From: Caenimonas sp. SL110
GTDB lineage: Bacteria > Pseudomonadota > Gammaproteobacteria > Burkholderiales > Burkholderiaceae_C
DNA length: 64,000 nucleotides
Assembly (NCBI RefSeq): GCF_001044395.1
Contig: NZ_JANU01000001.1
Location: forward strand, 62,001 to 126,000
Direction of reading: 5' to 3'
The position numbers and the translations under genes were made by a program. Shown here piece after piece: positions 50,863 to 62,257 of this stretch. Under the pieces are notes generated by a model. The model saw only the letters and a program-made list of their open reading frames with translations, was not told the DNA's origin and made no database searches. Numbering within the stretch: the stretch's first letter is position 1; each line of letters starts with the position of its first letter.

Positions 50863-52161
50863 TCAAGCGGCCTTTTCGGCCGCCTTCAGCGCGCGTTTCA
50901 GGTCGTCCAGCAAATCGTCCGCATCTTCCAGCCCGATCGACAGGCGGATCGTGCCTTGCGTGATGCCTGCCCCGGCCAGCGCATCGTCGGTCATCCGGAA
51001 GTGCGTGGTGCTCGCCGGATGAATCACCAGCGAGCGGCAATCGCCCACGTTCGCCAGGTGGCTGAACACCTTCAGGGATTCGACAAACTTCTTGCCCTGC
51101 TCACGGTTGCCCTTGATATCGAAGCTGAACACCGAGCCCGCGCCGCGCGGCAGGAGCTTTTGCGCCAACGCATGGCTGGGGTGCGATTCCAGCATGGGGT
51201 GCCCCACCCGCGACACCAGCGGATGCGCGGCCAGAAACTCCACCACCTTGCGGGTGTTGGCCATGTGCCTGTCCATGCGCAGCGACAGGGTTTCGATGCC
51301 CTGCAGGATCAGCCATGCGGTGTGCGGGCTCATGCAGGCGCCGAAGTCGCGCAGACCTTCACGCCGCGCGCGCAGCAAGAAAGCGCCTACCGTCGATTCC
51401 TCGGTGAAGACCATGTTGTGAAAGCCCGCATACGCCTCGGTCAGCTCGGAGAATTTGCCCGACTTTTCCCAGTCGAACGAGCCCCCATCGACCACCAGCC
51501 CGCCGATCACCGTGCCGTGACCCGAAAGAAACTTGGTCGCCGAGTGATAGATGAGATCCGCGCCCAGCTCGAACGGCTTCATCAGGTAAGGCGTGGTGAA
51601 GGTTGAATCGACCAGTAAAGGCACGCCGGCCTCGTGGGCGATTGCGCTCACGGTCGGGATGTCGAGCACGTCCAGGCCGGGGTTGCCCACCGTTTCGCCA
51701 AACAGCAGTTTGGTGTTGGGCTGGATCGCAGCGCGCCAGCCGTCGATATCGCCCGGCTTGACGAAGGTGGTGTCTATGCCAAATCGCCGCAGGGTGTAGT
51801 GCAGCATGTTCTGCGAGCCGCCGTAGAGCGCCGAGCTGGCCACGATGTGCGATCCCGCGCCCATGATGGTCGCGATCGCCAGATGCAGCGCTGCCTGCCC
51901 GCTGGAGGTGGTGATCGCGCCTACGCCGCCTTCCAGCGCCGAGATGCGCTGCTCCAGCACCGCGTTGGTCGGATTGCTGATTCGCGAATAGACGTGGCCG
52001 GAACGCTCGAGGTTGAAAAGCGCTGCCGCGTGGTCGCTCGATTCAAAAACGAAAGAGGTCGTGAGGTGGATCGGAACGGCGCGTGCGCCGGTGGTCGGGT
52101 CGGGCTGTGCACCCGCGTGCAACGCCAGCGTGTCGAAGCCGGGGTCTGAGTATCCGGGCAT
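50863..52161 (-). CDS. metY: O-acetylhomoserine sulfhydrylase (Cys/Met PLP family)
   Basis: 432 residues from ATG 52161. The PLP-binding Lys lies in LIYHSATKFLSGHGTVIGG, and other signatures are PIHLTTSFVFESSDHAA, VYSRISNPTNAVLEQRISAL and LFGETVGNPGLDVLDIPT. The length and SATKFLSGHG signature favour MetY (O-acetylhomoserine plus sulfide to homocysteine) over the shorter MetB/MetC. No SAM riboswitch was seen upstream. The CBS-domain gene is divergent. Confidence 0.9.
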   Translation of the reverse strand: MPGYSDPGFDTLALHAGAQPDPTTGARAVPIHLTTSFVFESSDHAAALFNLERSGHVYSRISNPTNAVLEQRISALEGGVGAITTSSGQAALHLAIATIMGAGSHIVASSALYGGSQNMLHYTLRRFGIDTTFVKPGDIDGWRAAIQPNTKLLFGETVGNPGLDVLDIPTVSAIAHEAGVPLLVDSTFTTPYLMKPFELGADLIYHSATKFLSGHGTVIGGLVVDGGSFDWEKSGKFSELTEAYAGFHNMVFTEESTVGAFLLRARREGLRDFGACMSPHTAWLILQGIETLSLRMDRHMANTRKVVEFLAAHPLVSRVGHPMLESHPSHALAQKLLPRGAGSVFSFDIKGNREQGKKFVESLKVFSHLANVGDCRSLVIHPASTTHFRMTDDALAGAGITQGTIRLSIGLEDADDLLDDLKRALKAAEKAA

Positions 52162-52273
52162 GGAATGCGTCTCCTGGGATGTCTGCCTGTATGGCCGCGC
52201 TATGGAACTGCCCCGCATTGTGGGCTATATTGTTTCCACGGGGCATCGGCCCCAAGCACTTCAGGAGACAGCC

Positions 52274-52732
52274 ATGAAAGTCAGCGACATCCTTCGCGTG
52301 AAGGGCAACACGCTCTACACCGTCGCGCCCGATGAACCCTTGTCGCGCGCGATCGACATCATGGCCGAGAAGGACATCGGCTCGCTCGTGGTTATCGACC
52401 ACGGTGAACTCACCGGCATGCTCACCTTTCGCGAGCTGATCCTTTGCATCGTGAAGAACGGTGGCGCCGTGGGCAACACGCTGGTTCGCACCGCGATGGA
52501 CGACCATCCGCTCACCTGCACATCCGAGACCGAACTCGACGAAGTGCGCCGGATGATGCTGGACCGCCACGCGCGCTACATGCCGGTGATGGACAAGCGA
52601 ATGCTGATGGGCGTGATCAGCTTCTACGACGTCGCCAAGACGGTCGTGGACAGCCAGAACTTCGAAAACAAGATGCTCAAGGCCTACATCCGCGATTGGC
52701 CGGGTGGCGAGGAAGACCAGCAGACGGGTTAG
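52274..52732 (+). CDS. Paired CBS-domain protein
   Basis: 152 residues from ATG 52274 with AGGAGA upstream. Two CBS domains are visible: residues ~15-65 ([20 protein letters not shown] ... GMLTFRELI) and ~80-125 ([20 protein letters not shown] ... MGVISFYDV). Such proteins sense adenosine nucleotides. The target is unknown. A -10-like TATATT lies at 52226-52231. aroC follows 40 bases downstream. Confidence 0.88.
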   Translation: MKVSDILRVKGNTLYTVAPDEPLSRAIDIMAEKDIGSLVVIDHGELTGMLTFRELILCIVKNGGAVGNTLVRTAMDDHPLTCTSETELDEVRRMMLDRHARYMPVMDKRMLMGVISFYDVAKTVVDSQNFENKMLKAYIRDWPGGEEDQQTG

Positions 52733-52759
52733 ATCACAAGGCCGCGGGTGCCGCTCAGG

Positions 52760-52765
52760 GATAAT
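52760..52765 (+). promoter_or_regulatory. -10 box placed for a leaderless aroC transcript
   Basis: GATAAT ends seven bases before the aroC ATG at 52773, so transcription would begin at or next to the start codon. There is no Shine-Dalgarno between them and no convincing -35. Confidence 0.4.
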
Positions 52766-52772
52766 CGCCCCC

Positions 52773-53870
52773 ATGAGCGGCAACACCTTCGGCACCCTTT
52801 TCGCGGTCACCAATTTCGGCGAATCCCACGGCCCGGCCATTGGCTGTGTCATTGATGGCTGCCCACCGGGCATGGAGCTGTCCGAGGCTGACATCCAGCC
52901 CGACCTGGACCGCCGCCGGCCCGGCACCAGCCGCCATGTGACCCAGCGCCAGGAAGAAGACAAGGTCGAGATCCTGTCGGGCGTGTATGAGGGCCGCACC
53001 ACCGGCACGCCGATCTGCCTGTTGATCCGCAACATGGACCAGCGCAGCAAGGACTATTCGGAAATTGCGCGCACCTTCCGCCCCGGCCACGCCGACTACA
53101 CCTACCTGCAGAAGTACGGCCTGCGCGACCCGCGCGGTGGCGGCCGGTCATCGGCGCGACTGACGGCGCCGATGGTCGCAGCAGGTGCCGTCGCCAAGAA
53201 GTGGCTGGCACAGAAGTACGGCACGGTGTTTCGCGGCTGCATGCAGCAGGTCGGCGACATCGCCATCGGGTTCGAAAGCTGGGAACACGTCGCCAACAAT
53301 GCGTTCTTTGCGCCGGTGGCCGATGTGTCGCAGCTGGAGGCGTACATGGACAGCCTGCGCAAGTCGGGTGACTCGTGCGGGGCGCGAATTCGCGTCACCG
53401 CCTCATCGGTACCGGTGGGCCTGGGCGAGCCCCTGTTTGACAAGCTCGATGCCGACATTGCCTACGCGATGATGGGTATCAACGCGGTGAAGGGCGTCGA
53501 GATCGGCGCCGGGTTCGACAGCGTGACCCAGCGCGGAACGACCCATGGGGACTCGCCGACGCCGCGCGGCTTTCGCACCAACAATGCCGGCGGCACGCTG
53601 GGCGGCATCAGCTCCGGGCAGGACCTCGAAGTCTCGATTGCCATCAAGCCGACCAGCTCCATCATCAGCCCGCGCGAAACCATAGACGTGGACGGCAAAG
53701 CAACCGAAGTCGTGACCAAGGGCAGACACGATCCCTGCGTGGGCATTCGCGCCACCCCGATTGCCGAGGCGATGCTTGCACTGGTCGTGATGGAGCACGC
53801 CTTGCGTCATCGGGCGCAAAACGCCGATGTCGTGCCGCCCGTGGACCCGATTGCCTCATCGTTCCTGTAG
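52773..53870 (+). CDS. aroC: Chorismate synthase
   Basis: 365 residues. Signature stretches are [65 protein letters not shown] and [15 protein letters not shown]. It converts EPSP to chorismate with reduced FMN, the last common step of aromatic amino-acid synthesis. No ribosome-binding site is visible; the upstream GATAAT suggests a leaderless mRNA. Confidence 0.97.
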   Translation: MSGNTFGTLFAVTNFGESHGPAIGCVIDGCPPGMELSEADIQPDLDRRRPGTSRHVTQRQEEDKVEILSGVYEGRTTGTPICLLIRNMDQRSKDYSEIARTFRPGHADYTYLQKYGLRDPRGGGRSSARLTAPMVAAGAVAKKWLAQKYGTVFRGCMQQVGDIAIGFESWEHVANNAFFAPVADVSQLEAYMDSLRKSGDSCGARIRVTASSVPVGLGEPLFDKLDADIAYAMMGINAVKGVEIGAGFDSVTQRGTTHGDSPTPRGFRTNNAGGTLGGISSGQDLEVSIAIKPTSSIISPRETIDVDGKATEVVTKGRHDPCVGIRATPIAEAMLALVVMEHALRHRAQNADVVPPVDPIASSFL

Positions 53871-53916
53871 GGCCCGCGCGCCGGCGTGGGCAGTGCCGCT
53901 GATGTAGAGTGCCAGC

Positions 53917-54615
53917 ATGACCACGCCCATCAAAATCGACTTCGTCTCCGATGTCTCGTGCCCCTGGTGCGCCATCGGCCTGGCCTCTCTCGAAACTGCC
54001 CTCAAACGGCTGGACGGCGAGGTGCAGGCAACGCTTCACTTCGAGCCTTTCGAGCTCAATCCGGGAATGCCACCTGGCGGACAGGACATCACCGAGCATC
54101 TGACGCAAAAGTACCGGTCCACGCCCGAGCAGCAGGAAGCTGCGCGCGACGCGATTCGCGAGCGCGGCCGGGCGGTGGGTTTCGAGTTCCGCAAGGAAGG
54201 TCGCGGCCGCATCTACAACACCTTCAATGCGCATCGGCTCCTGCATTGGGCGGCGATCGAGGGCGACGAACGTCAGCACGCCCTCAAGAAGGCGCTGCTC
54301 GGCGCGTACTTCACCGACGGCAAGAGTCCTGAAGACAAGGATGTTCTGGTCGGCGCGGCAACGCAGGCCGGGCTCGATCCGTCACGAGCGCAAGAGATTC
54401 TCGATAGCAACGAGTTCGCTGATGCCGTACGCGAGCGCGAATCATTTTTTCAGCAGCAGGGCATTAACGCAGTGCCTGCGGTGATCATCAACGACCGCTA
54501 CCTGATACAGGGCGGCCAGCCGCCCGAGACATTCGAGGAGTCGCTGCGGCAGATCGCCCGTGACGCAGGCACCGAAGATGAAGAGGACAGCCCAGGTCAG
54601 GCCGCCGGCCTGTAG
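53917..54615 (+). CDS. FrnE-like DsbA-family oxidoreductase
   Basis: 232 residues without a signal peptide, so cytoplasmic. The redox motif CPWC is at residues 15-18 (DVSCPWCAIG), and the C-terminal cis-Pro region GINAVPAVIINDRYLIQGGQ follows the DsbA fold of the FrnE group. It probably works in thiol-disulfide exchange; substrates unknown. Its 3' end overlaps the convergent response-regulator gene by 19 bases. Confidence 0.9.
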   Translation: MTTPIKIDFVSDVSCPWCAIGLASLETALKRLDGEVQATLHFEPFELNPGMPPGGQDITEHLTQKYRSTPEQQEAARDAIRERGRAVGFEFRKEGRGRIYNTFNAHRLLHWAAIEGDERQHALKKALLGAYFTDGKSPEDKDVLVGAATQAGLDPSRAQEILDSNEFADAVRERESFFQQQGINAVPAVIINDRYLIQGGQPPETFEESLRQIARDAGTEDEEDSPGQAAGL

Positions 54616-55040
54616 CGCTCGTTCACCGTCATCCAGAAATCGTGCACCTGCCGCATCTTGCGGCGCAGCTCGTCATAGTCGGTGGCCTTGCGCACATAGC
54701 TGTTGGCGCTGTTGGCATAGCAAGCGGCGATGTCGGTCTTTTCGGTGGACGATGAATGCATCACCACCGGAATGGTCGCAGTGCGTGGGTCCTTGCGCAT
54801 GGCCTTGAGAACATCCAGGCCGTGCAGGCGCACCAGCTTCATGTCGAGAATCACCAGGCGCGGCTGCACCGAGGTGTCGCGGCTGGCGTACGGGCCGCGG
54901 CCGAACAGGTAGTCCAGCGCCTCCACGCCGTCGGTTGCTGTAGCGATGTCGCGCGGATTGCAGCACTCGCTGAGGGCCATGACCGTCAGTTCAAGGTGAT
55001 CGGGGTTGTCATCCACCACGAGAATCGAGGCGTGGTTCAT
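54597..55040 (-). CDS. Single-domain response regulator (Rcp1-like)
   Basis: 147 residues from ATG 55040. Receiver-domain residues are visible: ILVVDDNPDHLELT (acidic pocket), the phospho-acceptor Asp in LVILDMKLVRLHG, Ser/Thr in VVMHSSSTEKTD and Lys in SYVRKATDYDEL. There is no output domain. Members with the VRKxxDY end often pair with bacteriophytochrome-type kinases; no kinase is adjacent. It overlaps the end of the FrnE-like gene. Confidence 0.87.
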   Translation of the reverse strand: MNHASILVVDDNPDHLELTVMALSECCNPRDIATATDGVEALDYLFGRGPYASRDTSVQPRLVILDMKLVRLHGLDVLKAMRKDPRTATIPVVMHSSSTEKTDIAACYANSANSYVRKATDYDELRRKMRQVHDFWMTVNERYRPAA

Positions 55041-55240
55041 CGCGAGCCCTAACAAGACCATTTAGTTCCGGCCAGTTGGTCCGGACTCTCCCTGTCATGG
55101 CGTCTTGCGAATCTGTGTCCCTTGACGCCATCGTGGATTTTTACACACCGGGCGATGTGCGTGTCACTGAACTTGGGCGTTCCTGTCGCTCATTTGACCG
55201 GCGTGCTCGCCAGACGACGCCATCAGCTAATCCAAAGCTC
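55041..55240. other. 200-base intergenic region upstream of the response-regulator gene
   Basis: No gene is seen. An inverted repeat with 8-base arms ATGGCGTC (55097-55104) and GACGCCAT (55124-55131) lies in the middle and could be an operator or RNA hairpin. The region serves as promoter for the response-regulator gene and 3' flank of the permease gene. Confidence 0.4.
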
Positions 55241-55990
55241 TCAGATCCGTGTCAGCAACACCGGAACCGATGCCACCAGCAGCGCCACGCCCGAAAGCGC
55301 GAGCAGGCAGAGGATGACCTTGCGAAACGCAACATCGCTGATCCCGGTGTAGATCCGCGCGCCCATGAGTGAAGGGATGAGCACCGCAGGGGCGACCACG
55401 GCGAAGAGTGGCAGATGCTCGGTGGTGACGATGCCTGTGGCGATGTAGGTGACGAATGTGATGGTCAACATCGACAGGTTGAAGTTCTGGATGATGGAGC
55501 GCTGCACATCCTTTTCGAGATTGCGCAGCGCGCACCACAGCGTTGGCGCAACGCCGGTGAAGCCACCCAGTCCCCCCATCAGGCCACCGAGCCAGCCCGA
55601 CAGTGCATCGCCGATGCGTCCGCCGCGTGTGATGCGAGGCAGCCGGTCTGCGAAGAACATGAGCGGACAGACCACGATGACGAACAGGCCGAACAGGGCC
55701 TTGAAGAGCGGCACGTCCAGGCGCGGCAGTATCCAGACGCCGATGGGAAGGCCGACCAGACCGCCGAGGATGAAGGGCGCGAGCCGCTTGTAGTCAAAGC
55801 CGCGGCGAACCGTCACTGCCTGGATCACCTGGCCCGTGAAGCCGCCGAAGACGGCCAGCGCTGCGGCCAGGCGCGGCTCCAGCGTCCACGCCCAGATCGA
55901 CATCGCAGTCAGGCCGAATCCGAAGCCGGACAGGCCCTGGATGAAGCCAGCCAGCGCTGCTCCGATGATGATGACGATAAGCTGGTCCAC
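55241..55990 (-). CDS. TauE/SafE-family permease
   Basis: 249 residues from GTG 55990; an ATG at 56026 adds 12 residues but lies inside the intergenic repeat. About eight helices are visible. The first carries IIIGAALAGFIQGLSGFGFG, the TauE/SafE signature, which is repeated as LGGLMGGLGGFTGVAPTLWC in the second half. The family exports or imports sulfonates and related anions; the substrate is unknown. Confidence 0.88.
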   Translation of the reverse strand: MDQLIVIIIGAALAGFIQGLSGFGFGLTAMSIWAWTLEPRLAAALAVFGGFTGQVIQAVTVRRGFDYKRLAPFILGGLVGLPIGVWILPRLDVPLFKALFGLFVIVVCPLMFFADRLPRITRGGRIGDALSGWLGGLMGGLGGFTGVAPTLWCALRNLEKDVQRSIIQNFNLSMLTITFVTYIATGIVTTEHLPLFAVVAPAVLIPSLMGARIYTGISDVAFRKVILCLLALSGVALLVASVPVLLTRI

Positions 55991-56017
55991 GGGCCGTGAT
56001 CGTACCTGCGGCGAGAG

Positions 56018-56109
56018 GGCTGTCATGCCGGACCTGGTTCGGCATCCACTGCGAAGCAGCAGCGGCGCTTGATCGCAGATGGATTGCGATCAAGTCCGCA
56101 ATGACAGCC
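56018..56109. repeat. Palindromic intergenic element, copy 3 (92 bases)
   Basis: It has the same terminal inverted repeats as copy 1 (GGCTGTCAT / ATGACAGCC) and the shared GCCGGACC core. It has an internal stem TTGATCGCA / TGCGATCAA. It lies seven bases past the gcvP stop on the minus strand. Confidence 0.72.
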
Positions 56110-56115
56110 TTGGCC

Positions 56116-59007
<2,892 letters not shown>

Positions 59008-59031
59008 GAAAAAAGGCCTCTGGTTGCTGGC

Positions 59032-59403
59032 TTATGCGGCCGAGAATTTCCGGTAGTCCGGCTCATCCATGAGCACATCGAATTCGGCCATGTCCTTGAT
59101 CAGGATCTTGAAGAACCAGCCGTTGCCCATCGGGTCGGTGTTGGCGAGCGACGGATCGGCGCGCAGCGCTTCGTTGACTTCGGTGACTTCACCGGCAATC
59201 GGCATGAACACATCCGCCGCAGCCTTGACCGACTCGACCACACCCGCAACCTCGCCCTTGGTGTAGACGCGGCCCACCTCCGGCAGGTCCACAAACACCA
59301 CATCGCCCAGCGCGTCCTGCGCATGGAGCGTGATGCCGACCACAGCGGCTTCATGGTCCTCCAGCTGGATCCACTCGTGATCTTCGGTGTACTTGACTGT
59401 CAT
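59032..59403 (-). CDS. gcvH: Glycine cleavage system H protein
   Basis: 123 residues. The lipoylated Lys is in VESVKAAADVFMPIAGEV, preceded by YTEDHEWIQLEDHEAAVVGI and AQDALGDVVFVDLPEVG. It shuttles the aminomethyl group between GcvP and GcvT. The ribosome-binding site AGGAGAGAG precedes the ATG. gcvP starts 24 bases downstream. Confidence 0.97.
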   Translation of the reverse strand: MTVKYTEDHEWIQLEDHEAAVVGITLHAQDALGDVVFVDLPEVGRVYTKGEVAGVVESVKAAADVFMPIAGEVTEVNEALRADPSLANTDPMGNGWFFKILIKDMAEFDVLMDEPDYRKFSAA

Positions 59404-59443
59404 AACTCTCTCCTAAAAATTGGGGTCAGATTCCAATTAACAA

Positions 59444-60664
59444 CTAATGGGATGGGCCGCGATAGTAGTTCTGCTTCACGAAGGGCATGGCAACGACTTC
59501 CATTGGCACCAGCTTGCCGCGAACGACTGCGTTGATCTTCGTGCCAAGGGAAGCGTGGGCTGCGTCCACGTAGGCCATCGCGACGGGCTTGTCGATGGTG
59601 GGGCCGAGCAGCCCGCTCGTGACTTCTCCGATGGCGGCCCCGGAGGCATCCTGCAAGGGCGTGTGATCGCGCACCGGCACCCGCTCCAGCGCGATCAGGC
59701 CGACGCGCTTGCGCAGGACCTGCGATGCGTCCTGCAACTGGGCCAGCACCTTGTCCGCACCGGGAAAACCGCCTGCGCGCTCACCGCCTGCGCGGCGAAC
59801 CTTTTGCATGGCCCAGTTCAGGCCCGCCTCAACCGGCGTCGTCGTGGTGTCGATGTCGTTGCCGTACAGGCACAGGCCCGCTTCAAGCCGCAATGAATTG
59901 CGCGCGCCAAGACCGATGGGTTTGACTTCAGGTTGCCTGAGCAATTCGCGTGCAAATGCGTCCGCCAGGGACTCGTGCACCGAGATCTCGAAGCCGTCCT
60001 CGCCGGTGTAGCCGCTGCGGGTGACGAACAGCTCCTGTCCGTTCCATTGGAATGCGCCGCCGGTCATGAAAACCAGCGCGGACACGCCCGGCAAGATGCG
60101 CTCCAGCGCGTCGACTGCCTTGGGCCCCTGCAAGGCCAGCAGCGCCCGCTCGGGCATGGGTATGACGTCGCAGCGGTCGCCGATCTTCATGGCCATGTGC
60201 GCGATGTCGCCGGCCTTGCACGCGCCGTTGACGATGACAAAAAGATGATCGCCGCGATTGACGAACATCAGGTCATCGATGATCGTGCCTTCGTCGGTGA
60301 GCAGCAGCCCATAGCGCTGCTTGTTCACACCCAGCCCGATCACATCGACCGGCATCAGCGTCTCGAACGCAGCGGCTGCGCCGTCACCCACCAGGCGAAG
60401 CTGCCCCATATGCGACACATCGAAAAGCCCCGCGGCTTGGCGCGTGTGCTTGTGTTCGGCCATCAGGCCCTGGGGGTACTGCACCGGCATCGAGTAGCCG
60501 GCAAAGGGAACCGTGCGCGCACCGAGTTCAAGGTGCAGGCTGTGCAATGGTGTTTGTTGCAGCGACTGCTGCTGGGATGCGGTGGACAGATCGGACAAGA
60601 CGGCGGCTCCGAAGCTCAGGGGACCAAGGCTGTTCATTCGCATGAACCGTGCCCGCAAATCCAT
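59444..60664 (-). CDS. gcvT: Glycine cleavage system T protein (aminomethyltransferase)
   Basis: 406 residues from ATG 60664; ATGs at 60643 and 60637 would give 399 or 397, and typical GcvT is ~365-380, so the true start may be internal. Signatures: FAGYSMPVQYPQGLMAEHKH, GLFDVSHMGQLRL, MFVNRGDHLFVIVNGACKAG, TRSGYTGEDGFEIS and AGLCLYGNDIDTTTTPVEAG. It releases ammonia and forms methylene-tetrahydrofolate. The start lies 19 bases after the riboswitch. Confidence 0.95.
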   Translation of the reverse strand: MDLRARFMRMNSLGPLSFGAAVLSDLSTASQQQSLQQTPLHSLHLELGARTVPFAGYSMPVQYPQGLMAEHKHTRQAAGLFDVSHMGQLRLVGDGAAAAFETLMPVDVIGLGVNKQRYGLLLTDEGTIIDDLMFVNRGDHLFVIVNGACKAGDIAHMAMKIGDRCDVIPMPERALLALQGPKAVDALERILPGVSALVFMTGGAFQWNGQELFVTRSGYTGEDGFEISVHESLADAFARELLRQPEVKPIGLGARNSLRLEAGLCLYGNDIDTTTTPVEAGLNWAMQKVRRAGGERAGGFPGADKVLAQLQDASQVLRKRVGLIALERVPVRDHTPLQDASGAAIGEVTSGLLGPTIDKPVAMAYVDAAHASLGTKINAVVRGKLVPMEVVAMPFVKQNYYRGPSH

Positions 60665-60682
60665 CGCTCACACGATGGTCGG

Positions 60683-60900
60683 TCCCTGCTGTCCGCTTTA
60701 CCTGAGAGATTCACCCGATCCTTCGACGGCCATCGGGTTTGCTCCTTCGGTGGACTTCAGGCCCGCAACGGGTGAAGCCTCTCTCCAGCAAGGTGAACGT
60801 CCGTACTGCATGGACGCCTTGTCAGTCCTTTGTACCTGAGCGTTCGGGGTGGCCCTGCGCCTTCGGTGGTTCCCATCGGATGGGGACTCTCTCCTGACCC
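60683..60900 (-). ncRNA. Tandem glycine riboswitch (gcvT RNA motif)
   Basis: Read on the minus strand, aptamer 1 runs from ~60900 to ~60820, with AGGAGAGAG, CACCGAAGG and CTCAGGTACAAAGGACTGAC. Aptamer 2 runs from ~60790 to ~60683, with TGGAGAGAGG, CACCGAAGGAGCAAAC and TCTCAGGTAAAGCGGACAGC. These are the conserved cores of the two glycine-binding aptamers. It lies directly upstream of gcvT and should switch on the operon when glycine is plentiful. Confidence 0.95.
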
Positions 60901-60904
60901 GCAA

Positions 60905-60910
60905 AGTATA
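60905..60910 (-). promoter_or_regulatory. -10 box for the gcv operon
   Basis: On the minus strand TATACT lies just upstream of the riboswitch, in the right place for transcription to begin at its first stem. No convincing -35 is seen at the usual spacing. Confidence 0.5.
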
Positions 60911-60943
60911 GCCGCGCGAATTGCGCAGCACCCCGGCCCAGCC

Positions 60944-62257
60944 TCAGCGCGAACGCAGCGTCAGCAGTCTTTCGCGTGCCGCGACCAGGTGCTCGCGAAG
61001 CGTGTACCACCGGTCTGAAAATCGGTTGGGCAGGTCGAGCGATGCGACCTCCTGCTCCATCTGGTCGAGCTTGACCAGCAGGCCCTTGAGCTTCATCGGA
61101 GACTCGCTCGCGAATGCCTCCAGGTCGTTTTGCAGGAAGTTGAGCTCGCCGTAGTAATGCGCGAGCACGGCGTCCACCCGCAGGCTGAAGAGCTGGGGAA
61201 TCCACACCAGCGCGGCGATGGCGATGGCGATGACAGGCAGCACCGCGAAGAGCAGGAGTTCGGCAAGCTGCGCCCACCAGTACGGCAGCGCCCGTTCGAG
61301 CATCGGGCGCTGGCCGTTGGCATAGAGCATCGCAGTCGGTGACAACGGAAAGTCGCACTGGTAGTCGGGGTACTCGTTTTGCCGTTGAAGAAAGGTCGGC
61401 ACTGAATGTGTATCGGTGGCGGTGTCCAGCAGCGCGCGCTGCAACGCAGGGTGCATGGCCGTACGCACCAGAAGGTGGGTGCCGGTGTAGAGCATCGTGA
61501 GGTCGCGCGGCGGGATGTCGCTGCGCAGTTCGATCGAACCTTGCGGCAGCACGAATGGTTGCAACCGCGGCTCGCGCGCCGTCAATGCGTTGGCCCGCTC
61601 GACGCCCAGCATGTAGATTCCCGGCGAGCGGCTGAGCAGCCGCACGGTGGGCGAATCACCACTGCCGATGACGAACATGGCGTCGATGCGGCGTTCCAGC
61701 AATTCATTGGCTGCGGGCAGTCCGCCCGACTCCAGCCAGCTCACTTCGGAAGGTTTGACCTGGGCCTGACCGAGCAGTTGCACCGCGACCTGACGGGTGG
61801 ATGCGCCCGCCGGTCCGGCAGCGACCTTGAGGTTGCGCAGCAACTGCAGGCCGATCACGCCCGAATGGTGCGTGAAGACCCAGACCGGCTGCTTGCCGAT
61901 CACGGCCAGCGCCTGGATACCGGAGGCGGGGTCTTGCGTGGCGAGCAGGCCGTGCGCAAATCCTGCCTGTGAACTGTCTCCTGGTGCAGCAAGCCGCTGC
62001 ACGGGTCCGAGCGCTCCGTCAGGGGAGGTGACGATATCCACCGCAATCCCCCGCCGCTCCAGTTCGTCCCGGTACTGCTGCGCGATCTGCGCATAGCCGC
62101 CGTTGCTCACGCCCACTGCCAGCGTGACGCTGCGAGGCGGCAGCGGAAACAGCCAGTGCGCGCAGGCCCAGATCGCCAACACGGTGATCAGCACGATGGG
62201 CAGGTAGCAAAGCCCCCAGCGCTGCCGGTAGATGCGGATCATGGCGCCGGACGTCAT
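60944..62257 (-). CDS. TAXI-type solute-binding-like membrane protein, second of a pair
   Basis: 437 residues. An N-terminal membrane helix at ~18-40 is followed by a periplasmic TAXI-like binding domain (VTLAVGVSNGGYAQIAQQYR; AGPAGASTRQVAVQLLG; RRIDAMFVIGSGDSPTVR). A second helix lies near residue 340 (LAELLLFAVLPVIAIAIAAL), then a cytoplasmic charged coiled tail (LKGLLVKLDQMEQEVASL). Ordinary TAXI proteins are free periplasmic receptors for TRAP permeases; no permease gene is nearby. The start overlaps the stop of its paralogue. Confidence 0.83.
   Translation of the reverse strand: MTSGAMIRIYRQRWGLCYLPIVLITVLAIWACAHWLFPLPPRSVTLAVGVSNGGYAQIAQQYRDELERRGIAVDIVTSPDGALGPVQRLAAPGDSSQAGFAHGLLATQDPASGIQALAVIGKQPVWVFTHHSGVIGLQLLRNLKVAAGPAGASTRQVAVQLLGQAQVKPSEVSWLESGGLPAANELLERRIDAMFVIGSGDSPTVRLLSRSPGIYMLGVERANALTAREPRLQPFVLPQGSIELRSDIPPRDLTMLYTGTHLLVRTAMHPALQRALLDTATDTHSVPTFLQRQNEYPDYQCDFPLSPTAMLYANGQRPMLERALPYWWAQLAELLLFAVLPVIAIAIAALVWIPQLFSLRVDAVLAHYYGELNFLQNDLEAFASESPMKLKGLLVKLDQMEQEVASLDLPNRFSDRWYTLREHLVAARERLLTLRSR

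Noticed and set aside
52162-52273. SAM riboswitch ahead of metY
   Set aside because: Only 112 bases separate metY from the divergent CBS gene, and no SAM aptamer core was recognised.
55991-56026. Upstream ATG for the TauE/SafE permease gene
   Set aside because: The ATG at 56026 lies inside the dispersed repeat; the GTG at 55990 begins right before the first helix. This is not certain.
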